Origin: Marimicrobium sp913061115 | Lineage (GTDB): Bacteria; Pseudomonadota; Gammaproteobacteria; Pseudomonadales; Halieaceae | NCBI RefSeq assembly: GCF_047729875.1 | Contig: NZ_CP159826.1 | Location: 992,001 to 1,056,000, forward strand | DNA length: 64,000 nt | Reading direction: 5' to 3' | Part shown: positions 9,276 through 17,654 of the stretch, one piece after another | Position numbering within the stretch: position 1 is the stretch's first letter | How the letters are laid out: every line of letters begins with the position of its first letter | The notes under the pieces: model-generated | Database searches by the model: none | Told to the model about the DNA's origin: nothing | The model's input: only the letters and a program-made list of their open reading frames with translations | Translations under genes and position numbers: made by a program

Positions 9276-9707
9276 AGACTTGTCTCATGTGACCTAAGTA
9301 GTAGTCATACGAACAAGTTAAAGCTATTGCTTCAGAGAAGGCAAGGTATGGTGCGGAAAAATGCTTTTACCGAAGCCGTCAGAATCACCCCATGAATACG
9401 CAAAAACTCACCGGTTTCTCGGAGACAGTATTTGTTTAGTCGTGTGTCCTGCTTCGGCTGAACCGTGATGATGCATTGTGCATTGACGAAGCGTCCGTGA
9501 ACATCAACGCCGAACAATATCACCCCTGATGGGCTGTCGATCAGGGTGGTTACGCGGTTGATGCGTGTCTTCAGACGAAGCGGGATGGTGCTGTGGATAA
9601 GCTACTCTTTCTATAAGCCACCGTCTCGACCCCGCAAGGTTTCGGCCAGCTTCTGAGATTTGGATAGTCGTGTTACGCTGAAAGGCTCAGTCTAAAGGGG
9701 CACGACG
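9276..9707. other. 432-bp gap with a decayed gene fragment
   Basis: No intact gene is apparent. The minus strand carries a short recognisable oxidoreductase-like fragment (described separately). The right end must hold the promoter of the hydrolase gene starting at 9708. No terminator, RNA gene or insertion-sequence end was seen. Confidence 0.5.
9332..9595 (-). pseudogene. Remnant of an FAD-dependent amine-oxidase-like gene
   Basis: On the minus strand the frame across roughly 9595 to 9460 reads LKTRINRVTTLIDS, then SGVILFGVDVHGR, then FVNAQCIITVQPKQ. This is the order found in flavin amine oxidases and related FAD proteins: a strand with T-x-V, a glycine turn, a DGR hairpin, then A-x-x-V/I-T-V-P. 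In-frame stop codons lie just upstream, and the downstream part loses similarity, so this looks like the debris of a larger gene. The identification rests on pattern only and is tentative. Confidence 0.3.
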
Positions 9708-10646
9708 ATGAGACGTCTAATTACGTATGTTATCCGAGCACTGCTGCTAGTTTTAGTACTCGCAGCAGTGGCGTTCGCTGTAGCGCGCGGAGGACTGAAG
9801 GAGGTAGATCAGGCAACTCGAGACGAGTGGGGCGGCAGTTACCTGCAAACGGAACACGGCATCCTGTCTTATACCCGTGAGGGCCCTGTCGACGCACCTG
9901 CAGTAATACTTGTTCATGGATTTAGTACGCCTAAGTTTGTGTGGGAGCAGGTAATGCCTGCCGTCCTGGCAGCGGGCTATCAGGTCATCAGTTTTGATCA
10001 TCTAGGCAGGGGGTTTTCTGATAGACCCGAAGGCCCCTATGATTCCGCTTTGTATAACAGCGAACTCGCAGGATTGATTCAAGGCCTGAAGCTCAACACG
10101 CCTTTGACGCTGGTCGGCTACTCAATGGGCGGTGCCAATGTCGTTGACTACGCGGCCTTACATCCTGAACAAGTAAAGCAGCTAGTGCTTATCGCTCCCG
10201 CGGGCTATAGGCGTAATGCACCTAATGCGTCGCCGCTGGCGATGCCAGTGGTGGGTGAGTGGCTGGCAACAGTTTTTGGTAGGGGTTACGCCCGCCAGGG
10301 TATTGAGTCTGAAATCAATGCAGGTAGAGCACCCGCGAATATGTTGGAAAAATTTGACCAGCAGGCAGCCTTTGCAGGCTACACCGATGCTCTGCTCTCC
10401 ACACTTCGACATTTCCCGATGGCTGATTTTTCGGACCGTTATCGCATAGTGGGTGGCACTGACATTGCCGTGTGGGCTATCTGGGGCACTTCTGACACAG
10501 TCGTTCCCTTTGATGGTGCTAGCTTTATGATGGAAGACGTCCCTCAGATGAAACTCACTGAACTTAAAGGCGCCAATCACAATATGACCTATGGACAGGC
10601 CGATGATGTGGCTGCGGCGCTGGTGCATGCGCTTAAAGAGGGCTAA
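9708..10646 (+). CDS. Alpha/beta hydrolase with N-terminal membrane anchor
   Basis: A 312-residue alpha/beta-hydrolase. Residues ~5-27 are hydrophobic (a signal anchor), suggesting the enzyme faces the periplasm. The catalytic set is visible: oxyanion-region HGFSTPKFVW, nucleophile elbow GYSMGG with Ser139, an acid in WGTSDTVVPFD, and His in GANHNMTYG. Fold and triad resemble haloalkane-dehalogenase/MhpC-type hydrolases, but the substrate cannot be deduced. The carboxylesterase gene follows after 69 bp on the same strand, so the two may be expressed together. Confidence 0.85.
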   Translation: MRRLITYVIRALLLVLVLAAVAFAVARGGLKEVDQATRDEWGGSYLQTEHGILSYTREGPVDAPAVILVHGFSTPKFVWEQVMPAVLAAGYQVISFDHLGRGFSDRPEGPYDSALYNSELAGLIQGLKLNTPLTLVGYSMGGANVVDYAALHPEQVKQLVLIAPAGYRRNAPNASPLAMPVVGEWLATVFGRGYARQGIESEINAGRAPANMLEKFDQQAAFAGYTDALLSTLRHFPMADFSDRYRIVGGTDIAVWAIWGTSDTVVPFDGASFMMEDVPQMKLTELKGANHNMTYGQADDVAAALVHALKEG

Positions 10647-10715
10647 TTAGCATACTTTCACTGCTGTCGAGAAATCGGGTATGCTGCTGACGTCATTTCA
10701 ACAGGATAGCGCGTA

Positions 10716-12527
10716 ATGAAGATAATGTTGACCACACTCCTTGCTGTAGCCGCACTGGTGATATTGGCTGTCGTTGCAGGATACGCGTGGCTCGCTCCGG
10801 AGGAGTTAGTAACATACAGCCCTGCCCCCGAGACAGTAAAAACAATTGAAGGCGGTGAAATTATTGGCTACCAGAATGACTTGGACGTGTCTGTGTGGCA
10901 GGGAATTCCCTATGCGGCCGCGCCGGTAGGCGAGCTGCGCTGGAAGGCACCGCGCCCAGTCACGCCTTGGGAGGGTCAGTTGCAGGCGCTTCGCCCCGGC
11001 AATGAGTGTGCCACCCAGCCCCGTTCCACTTCCAGTGAAAACCAGTCGGTGGACGGAAATGAGGATTGCCTTTTCCTCAACGTGTTTGCGCCTGCGAATG
11101 CCGAAAATTTACCTGTCATGGTTTGGATTCATGGCGGCGCCAATACCCGTGGCAGCGGCAGTATTATTCTCTACGAGGGTTCGCTATTAGCCGCTCGCCA
11201 TCAGGTGGTGCTGGTAAGTATCAATTATCGGCTGGGTAACTTTGGCTGGTTGTCACACCCAGCGCTGCGTTCAGCGACTGCATCGCTTGAAGATAATTCA
11301 GGCAACTACGGCACACTCGATCAGGTTCAGGGGCTTAAATGGGTCAGGGACAATATTGCTCTCTTTGGCGGCAATCCCGACAAGGTCACTATTTTTGGCG
11401 AATCCGCCGGGGGCTGGAATGTACTCGCGCTGATGGCGTCACCCTTGGCTAAGGGCTTATTCCACGGCGCCATCGTCCAGAGCGGCGGGCTGGATATCGA
11501 GCCTCTGTGGGTAGCTGAGAACTACGTTGACGACGAACAAGCTGGTAGCCGCCTCAGTTCACGCGAGATTATCAATCAACTGTTCATTCTTGATGGCTCC
11601 GCCGAAGATGCCGCGGCCGCTCGTGCCAGGCAGGAATCAATGTCCTCGACAGAGCTAGCCCGGTATCTACGAGCAAAATCTACGGCTGAAATTTTTGCCG
11701 CTTATCGCAGTGAAGACGGCGGTCTTGTCACCACATTGCCAGACTTGATCGGCGATGGTCATGTGTTACCCGCCGGTGTTAGCTCCGAGCAGCTATTCTC
11801 TGATCCCGCCAATTACAACGCGGTCCCAGTGATGCTGGGTACCAATCTCGATGAAATGAAATTGTTCCTTAGCTTTAATCCCGACATGGTCAACACATTG
11901 ATGGGTATTCCGACTGGGATTAAGGATCTGCAGCGTTACGACAAGTTCAATCGCTACAGCACCGACCGATGGAAAGTCATTGGCGTAGATCGTCTAGCCA
12001 CAGTGATGCGTGCCGGCCAGGGAGACAACGTTTTCGCCTACCGCTTTGACGCCAAGGACTTGCGTGATTTCGGCCTGATCGATTTGCGCGACTTACTGGG
12101 TGCCGCACACGCACTGGAGATACCCTATGTGTTCGGCAACTTCCCCAAACCTTTCAGCGTGATGTACCCCTCAGACACACATGAAGCTCGCGATGCGCTG
12201 TCGGCGAGCATGATGTCTTATTGGGCGGAGTTCGCCTACAACGGAAAGCCCGGCCGCGGCCGTGATGGAGAGGAGCGAGAGTGGACTAGCTGGGTGAACG
12301 AGGGCGAAGACAGCGACCGTTTAATGATACTCGACAGTACGCTGGGCGACGGTATTCGCATGTCGCCAGAGCGCATTAGCATTGACGACCTGAAGCAGCG
12401 CCTGTTCTTGGACACCAGTTTTGCGGATCAAGAGGAGTACTGCATGGCCTACAGGACACTGTTTCTCGAGGATGATTTTGATCCCCAGGAATACGAAAGT
12501 CTAGGCGCGGAGGGTTGCGCTTTATAG
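10716..12527 (+). CDS. Type-B carboxylesterase
   Basis: A 603-residue secreted or membrane-anchored type-B carboxylesterase (cholinesterase-like family). The N-terminal ~24 residues form a hydrophobic signal or anchor. Family signatures are WQGIPYAAAPVGELRWKAP, EDCLFLNVFAP, the oxyanion hole in WIHGGAN, and the nucleophile elbow FGESAGG with Ser230. The catalytic His should lie in the GAAHALEIPYVFG region, and an acid in NLDEMKLF. It would hydrolyse carboxylic esters, possibly large or lipid-like. It follows the alpha/beta-hydrolase gene, and together with the DUF3089 and SGNH proteins it gives this window four probable ester hydrolases. Confidence 0.9.
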   Translation: MKIMLTTLLAVAALVILAVVAGYAWLAPEELVTYSPAPETVKTIEGGEIIGYQNDLDVSVWQGIPYAAAPVGELRWKAPRPVTPWEGQLQALRPGNECATQPRSTSSENQSVDGNEDCLFLNVFAPANAENLPVMVWIHGGANTRGSGSIILYEGSLLAARHQVVLVSINYRLGNFGWLSHPALRSATASLEDNSGNYGTLDQVQGLKWVRDNIALFGGNPDKVTIFGESAGGWNVLALMASPLAKGLFHGAIVQSGGLDIEPLWVAENYVDDEQAGSRLSSREIINQLFILDGSAEDAAAARARQESMSSTELARYLRAKSTAEIFAAYRSEDGGLVTTLPDLIGDGHVLPAGVSSEQLFSDPANYNAVPVMLGTNLDEMKLFLSFNPDMVNTLMGIPTGIKDLQRYDKFNRYSTDRWKVIGVDRLATVMRAGQGDNVFAYRFDAKDLRDFGLIDLRDLLGAAHALEIPYVFGNFPKPFSVMYPSDTHEARDALSASMMSYWAEFAYNGKPGRGRDGEEREWTSWVNEGEDSDRLMILDSTLGDGIRMSPERISIDDLKQRLFLDTSFADQEEYCMAYRTLFLEDDFDPQEYESLGAEGCAL

Positions 12528-12767
12528 GGAAATTATCGAGACACGGGAACAGTTTACCGAAGCAAATTGTTACTTCCTGAGTTTGGCAAAAAATAGCGCA
12601 CCCTAAAAACGGCTAATGCATATTACCTGAGTTGAGTTGAGCAGAGCTGGCTTAACCCAGTTCGTGAATTCCTGAAAGAAGGTTGACAGGCGTCCCCGCA
12701 TCATGTGATCGTTCCCTTTAGCGTAAAGCCTATCCCTGTAAATAATAATATAAATATAGGAAGGAAT

Positions 12768-14735
12768 ATGACGGTGCACACTAGAGTTGTCGAAAAAACA
12801 TGCAGGTCCATGAGCTTTGCCCTAATGGTCGCGTTCTTATCATTTGGCGCTATTAGCGGCTGCAGTAACAGTAACGATGATAATGATTGGTTTGGGGCTG
12901 GCGATTCTGACGGCTCTGACGGGGGTTTGGGCGTTGTCGATCCCGATGCGGGCATTTACCCTAACATTCAAGTCATTCAACCCTTTTTGAGTGGGGCCAT
13001 CGACCCCATTAAGGTCCAATATTGGGACCAGACCTACTATTGGGGGCCAGACAGTGATGGCAACGACGCCTGTTTTAAAGGGACCGTCGGAATCGAGGAC
13101 TCTTCTAATCTTGCGCAAGAAACAGCTCCAGGCCCAGAATGCCCCACGTCTCTTGGCCAGGTGACCCCTTGCAACCCCGCGGCAGCCGCCGATACGGTCG
13201 CAAGCGGTGCGGTGCAACCCGCAATCTCCGGCTGTGAACATGACGGCGCCGCCTGCACCGATATCCTAGTCCCTGACATCACGGATGAAGTGACGTGTGA
13301 GTCAACGGTTCGTCAGGCCGACCCGATTGCCGCGGGCGCTGCCTGGTTTCAGAATATCGATGCCCCCGGCACCAAAGGCGGCACCGCCTCTCACTGGTGG
13401 TATGGCACCCGCGCCGACAAAACCTTTGACGCTGAGGATGGATACGGCGGTACGCAGATTGATTACATCAGCGATGCGACGAACATTAATATCGCCGCCA
13501 GCGGAGGTGGCAGGGGGCCCACCACTCGCGTAAACAACATCTATTTGTGCAGCAATAAAGACGTGGTGAACCCTGCCGAATCGCCCGATGTTTGCACACT
13601 CTCGAGTTTGTTCGGTAGCTGCGGTTATGCAGCAAACGGCGACCCTGGTGCATGTAAGATTAACAATATCGGTCTTGTGGACGGTGCCTACAATGTCTTC
13701 ATAAGGTCAGCACTCGCGGGTGGCGGTTTTGGCGACGAGGCCATGGCGAAGGTGTCCGTCGGAATACTCACTGACGTCCCCTCGGCCAGTGTGGTCAGTT
13801 CACTCAAGCTCTTCGATGAATTGCTTTCCTCGAAGAACAGCGACCTGCTTCCAACGAGCATCGCTCTGCCCGTTGTTTCGGGTGCGCTTCCCCACCAGTG
13901 TCAGGCCAAAGCCTGCTCGCTTCAGGTAACGCAGCTCCAGGCAAAGGGTGTTAAGTTCGCCTTTGCGGACGTGCAACTTATGGGCACAACCCCACCGACG
14001 GTCGCGACTTTGACAGCGACAGCAAAAGGCTACGGTCTGACGATCGCAGACGTGCAGGCGTATATTCTCCAGGGTAATAAAGCAAACTTCGAGTCCTACA
14101 AGGGCCTGACGTCTACCATCAAGCTTGGCTTTATGAACGAATCGACAAAGTTCAATGTCAGCTGCAAGGAACCTAAAAGTGCCAACTGTACGGACCCTAT
14201 GTGGAAAAATTCTGACCCCTCATGGGTGATCGCTGCTCTTTACACCGACGGCTACATAAAAGGACAGTCAGCGCTAATAACCCAGACGGCCGACTGCTAC
14301 TGCAACAGCGATCCAGCTAAGGTGGCTGCTTCGCTCGACTACAACTATAAGGCGCAGTGCGCAGATGATCAGTCGTGCGGAATGCCCTTGGCCCTCTCAT
14401 TCGAGGAGTGCAAAGACCAGCCGGGCCAGATCGAGCCGCTGCTAGGCTACAGCGGAACGGGGCGTTCGCCGCTCTCCGACTCCCCAGAGAATCTCAGGGC
14501 ATTTCTCGCGGCGGTTGAGAAGGCATCGAGCACCTCCATCGTTTATTACCGTCTGGAATTCGCGCTTCTTCGCATTGCCGGTAACGCGACGCCGGTAGAG
14601 ACGGGATGCAAAGTGGGAAAACCCATCAAAGAACACTTCCGATCATGTCGCGAGGTCGACGCCACCTGTCCCAATCTTTTCGAGCCGAATATTGCTTCAC
14701 CGAACCCTCTGAGCCCGCCAAATCAGGCAATATAA
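12768..14735 (+). CDS. Secreted lipoprotein, first of a tandem pair, function unknown
   Basis: A 655-residue predicted lipoprotein. The ATG at 12768 follows AGGAAGG; the signal peptide ends at lipobox ISGC, followed by a Ser/Asn/Asp/Gly-rich tether. The N-terminal half (to about residue 330) shares a string of motifs with the next gene: GQVTPCNP, VASGAV, DP-x-AAGA, YGGTQ, AASGGG, SSLFG-x-C, and GGGFG. The C-terminal half is different and rich in cysteine pairs, suggesting disulfides in an extracytoplasmic protein. No catalytic family is recognised. The stop lies only 14 bases before the start of its paralogue, so they are probably one transcript. Confidence 0.75.
   Translation: MTVHTRVVEKTCRSMSFALMVAFLSFGAISGCSNSNDDNDWFGAGDSDGSDGGLGVVDPDAGIYPNIQVIQPFLSGAIDPIKVQYWDQTYYWGPDSDGNDACFKGTVGIEDSSNLAQETAPGPECPTSLGQVTPCNPAAAADTVASGAVQPAISGCEHDGAACTDILVPDITDEVTCESTVRQADPIAAGAAWFQNIDAPGTKGGTASHWWYGTRADKTFDAEDGYGGTQIDYISDATNINIAASGGGRGPTTRVNNIYLCSNKDVVNPAESPDVCTLSSLFGSCGYAANGDPGACKINNIGLVDGAYNVFIRSALAGGGFGDEAMAKVSVGILTDVPSASVVSSLKLFDELLSSKNSDLLPTSIALPVVSGALPHQCQAKACSLQVTQLQAKGVKFAFADVQLMGTTPPTVATLTATAKGYGLTIADVQAYILQGNKANFESYKGLTSTIKLGFMNESTKFNVSCKEPKSANCTDPMWKNSDPSWVIAALYTDGYIKGQSALITQTADCYCNSDPAKVAASLDYNYKAQCADDQSCGMPLALSFEECKDQPGQIEPLLGYSGTGRSPLSDSPENLRAFLAAVEKASSTSIVYYRLEFALLRIAGNATPVETGCKVGKPIKEHFRSCREVDATCPNLFEPNIASPNPLSPPNQAI
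12794..12965 (+). repeat. Copy 1 of a ~172-bp near-identical direct repeat
   Basis: This segment encodes the signal peptide and linker of the first lipoprotein. It matches 14776-14947 at an offset of 1982 bp; I count five mismatches by eye. Beyond it the two genes diverge at DNA level, although protein-level similarity continues through the N-terminal half. Confidence 0.85.
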
Positions 14736-14749
14736 ATAAAGGCATGAAT

Positions 14750-16855
14750 ATGACTGCACGCACTAGACGTTTCGCAAAAACATGCAGGTCCATGAGCTTT
14801 GCCTTAATGGTCGCGTTCTTATCATTTGGCGCTATTAGCGGCTGCGGTAGCAGTAACGATGATAATGATTGGTTTGGGGCTGGCGATTCTGACGGCTCTG
14901 ACGGGGGTTTGGGCGCTGTCGATCCCAATGCGGGCATTTACCCTAACCCACAGAACATTGCGCCTTTCGTGGGCGACGACCCCCGCAAACTTCAGTTTTG
15001 GGATTTGACCTATTCGTGGACAGACGATCCCGATGGCGGCACTGGCACGTGTACCAAAGGTAACGTGCAGATCATGAATGACGAGCTTCAAGTGACACAG
15101 ACGGCGGCTGTATGCCCGGACAATATTGGTCAGGTTACGCCCTGCAACCCGCAAGCGGGCGAGGATGATCAGGGCAACAATGTCGTCGCAAGCGGAGCGG
15201 TCCGGCAGTCGGCTAAGGGGTGCATCAGGGATGGGCAGGGCGTTGCTAATTGTTCGGCGACCCCGGTATCCGGTCCCGCTGACGCATTGACCTGCCAACA
15301 GGCCGTTGAGCGGGAAGACCCGCTCGCCGCAGGCGCTGTCTGGTACCAGAGATTGGCAGGTATCCCGCCAGGCACTTCGGCAAATTATTGGTGGGGCAAA
15401 GCGTTCGGAGCGCAAGGGGGCGAGGCCAACACCTACGGCGGGACGCAGATGGTCTATTGGGGGGATTCAGAAAGCGCAATATCGGTTGCGGCAAGCGGAG
15501 GCGGCGAATATAGCAAAGAGGTTCAACCCATCTATATGTGCAACTCGGCAACGGCGGACGTTACAAACACAGACGATTGCGGACTGTCATCACTGTTTGG
15601 CACCTGTTTGAAGGACGGCCAAAATTGCAGGATCAATAATCTCACTGAAGATGCCGACGGTTTCTTTAATGTGTATTTCAAATCAGCACCCGTGGGTGGC
15701 GGCTTTGGCGGAGAACTCGTGGCGACGATGATTCCATCCAAGATTGCTTTCTTGGGCGACTTGTCGGTTAAAATCCCCCTCAATGACCCTCTTGAAAAGC
15801 TATGGCCAATCTTCAAAAATGAGGGCTTCAAAGGCCTTGCGTTTGACCCCACGGGCGTAAGCGACAAGACGCTTCAGTTGCTAAAAGACGACGGCCTGCA
15901 GTTTTATGCGGCTACCCAAGGGTGCGACGTATTTATCACCCGCCCGGATCCTAAGAAACCTCCTGTAAAACCACAAGAGCTGGTAGAGAACATTTTCAAA
16001 GCATGGCAAGGTTTTCTCAACCACCCCATTCTTCCCGCGAAAGCGATTATCTTTGACTGCGAGAGTGCCGGTCAAATGACTAAAGTAAAGCCGCCTCAAT
16101 TGCCTCAATTCATCTACCCGCCTTGCACAGGTGATATTTCAATCGATGCGTGGTTTAAATTGCCGAGCCACGCGGCCGCTCTTAAAGCAATGCCAATCAT
16201 CTTCGTCCGCGATTCTGGCACATGTGATGGACTATTCGAAGGTTACATGAAGGACGGCTATAATATGGCGCAACTGGCAGATGTCTACGACACCGCGAGC
16301 AGGAAGAATCTTGGCAACTGCACAAATGATAATGGCACACCGACCATTCTCAATACTATGATGTACTGTCCGTCCGACCAGGCAGGTAAATATCCAATCG
16401 CAATTCCTGCTAAGGACATTAACCCGCAAAGCGTTTCAAGCTATTGTCCGGAAAGTCCGGTGTGGACGTGGTTTGGCTGCAAAGAAAATGTGTGCACCGT
16501 GTCAAGCGTCACTGGTTGGCTAACTGGACAAGATGTGAACAAGTGTTTGCCTTGCAATGGCGCTCCTGGGCAATGCAAGTATATGAACGAGCTACCCGGT
16601 TCAGCAAGTAAGTTTCTTAGCGACATCGGTAACAGGCGCGGTTTCGCTTTGCCTGGATCCTCACCTCCACCCGGCCCAACCCCACCCGGCCCAACCCCAC
16701 CCACTCCCGGCGGTGATGAATGCTCCGAGTCTTTTTGTAACGCGAACAGCGGTGCCAACTGCACCGCATCACCAGCCAATAATTGCGAATACTGTAACAA
16801 AAAAGCATGCCACCACTACTCCTCAGCGGCAGACGAAATGGGGGCTGGGTTTTAA
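14750..16855 (+). CDS. Secreted lipoprotein, second of a tandem pair, with Cys-rich tail
   Basis: A 701-residue paralogue of the preceding protein. The ATG at 14750 aligns with the first protein's start and has AAAGG seven bases upstream; an ATG at 14744 is too close to it. Signal peptide and lipobox ISGC are the same, and the N-terminal ~330 residues share the same motif series. The C-terminal half differs from that of protein 1 and includes segments such as KGLAFDPTG and KAIIFDCESAG that could belong to a barrel-type enzyme domain, though I cannot identify one. A proline-rich linker near residues 640-660 precedes a ~45-residue tail with at least seven cysteines ending in KKACHHYSS, like a small disulfide-bonded binding module. 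Function unknown. Confidence 0.75.
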   Translation: MTARTRRFAKTCRSMSFALMVAFLSFGAISGCGSSNDDNDWFGAGDSDGSDGGLGAVDPNAGIYPNPQNIAPFVGDDPRKLQFWDLTYSWTDDPDGGTGTCTKGNVQIMNDELQVTQTAAVCPDNIGQVTPCNPQAGEDDQGNNVVASGAVRQSAKGCIRDGQGVANCSATPVSGPADALTCQQAVEREDPLAAGAVWYQRLAGIPPGTSANYWWGKAFGAQGGEANTYGGTQMVYWGDSESAISVAASGGGEYSKEVQPIYMCNSATADVTNTDDCGLSSLFGTCLKDGQNCRINNLTEDADGFFNVYFKSAPVGGGFGGELVATMIPSKIAFLGDLSVKIPLNDPLEKLWPIFKNEGFKGLAFDPTGVSDKTLQLLKDDGLQFYAATQGCDVFITRPDPKKPPVKPQELVENIFKAWQGFLNHPILPAKAIIFDCESAGQMTKVKPPQLPQFIYPPCTGDISIDAWFKLPSHAAALKAMPIIFVRDSGTCDGLFEGYMKDGYNMAQLADVYDTASRKNLGNCTNDNGTPTILNTMMYCPSDQAGKYPIAIPAKDINPQSVSSYCPESPVWTWFGCKENVCTVSSVTGWLTGQDVNKCLPCNGAPGQCKYMNELPGSASKFLSDIGNRRGFALPGSSPPPGPTPPGPTPPTPGGDECSESFCNANSGANCTASPANNCEYCNKKACHHYSSAADEMGAGF
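14776..14947 (+). repeat. Copy 2 of the ~172-bp near-identical direct repeat
   Basis: Partner of 12794-12965. It covers the same signal-peptide and acidic-linker codons of the second lipoprotein. The match implies recent duplication or gene conversion restricted to the export signal. Confidence 0.85.
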
Positions 16856-17067
16856 TGTGAGCCTGAGGATTTTAGCAAGTCAGGAGTGGTAGGACCTAGC
16901 ATCTCGATCGGATAGAGCGTGACTTCGCAACAACCTCTATTCGGTAAAGCTGTGGCTGAGCAGAGCTGGTGTTCAGTCGCATAAGCGATGTTGCCATCTG
17001 AAAAGCCTAGCGCGCGTGTGTTGAAGGCGCGAGGTAATTGCACGGTAGTTTCTGCTGGAGGTAGGGC

Positions 17068-17526
17068 GTGACGATGAGTGCGATGTTTTTCTTCAAGCGC
17101 ATAATGGTTGTGTTTTGGGCGCTGTGGTGGATGTTGGCGTTTTTGACCGACTTTCTGGGCGGCCTCTATTTATTGAATGTCTTCACAGAGCCTTGGGTGC
17201 CTCATTCAAACTATCCGGCGCTGGTGACTTCGCTGGTGCAGTATGATGCACCCAATTGGTTGCCGGCCGTATTTTTTGTCGGCATTATCGCCTGGTCTTT
17301 GCTGTCCGCACTCGCATTTATTTTTGCAGCACTTACACCAGCTCAGCCTTCACAGCGTTGGCGTGAAAGAGTCAATGCTGCGTTCATTATTTCCTTGGGT
17401 CTGTGGTTCGCATTTTTTATTTCAGACCAAGTCGTTATGATGTTTGACCTCGAACAAAATCATATGGTGCAAGGCGGCTTTCAGTTACTCACCTTCATGG
17501 CGATTCACTTTCTGCCAGACGATTAA
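17068..17526 (+). CDS. Small four-helix membrane protein, function unknown
   Basis: About 150 residues, with hydrophobic segments around residues 8-35, 65-90, 108-125 and 137-148. A GTG at 17068 and an ATG at 17074 are both possible; GGAGGT lies about seven bases before the GTG, which favours it. The family is not recognised. The gene is 212 bp after the lipoprotein pair and convergent with the RND permease gene. Confidence 0.6.
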   Translation: MTMSAMFFFKRIMVVFWALWWMLAFLTDFLGGLYLLNVFTEPWVPHSNYPALVTSLVQYDAPNWLPAVFFVGIIAWSLLSALAFIFAALTPAQPSQRWRERVNAAFIISLGLWFAFFISDQVVMMFDLEQNHMVQGGFQLLTFMAIHFLPDD

Positions 17527-17654
17527 TTGTACGAGGTCTATTTTCGCTCACCTCCATATACTCACTAGCGACACTGAGCCACTGGCGTTGGATGCGCCAG
17601 ATTTTCGCGGTATCTAGCAGGCAATCCGTTGCCGTTTGTAAGATCTGTGGAGTA

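Noticed and set aside
16441..16800. Minus-strand Gly/Pro-type frame within the second lipoprotein
   Set aside because: It lies within a well-supported coding gene on the other strand and has no start or family evidence.
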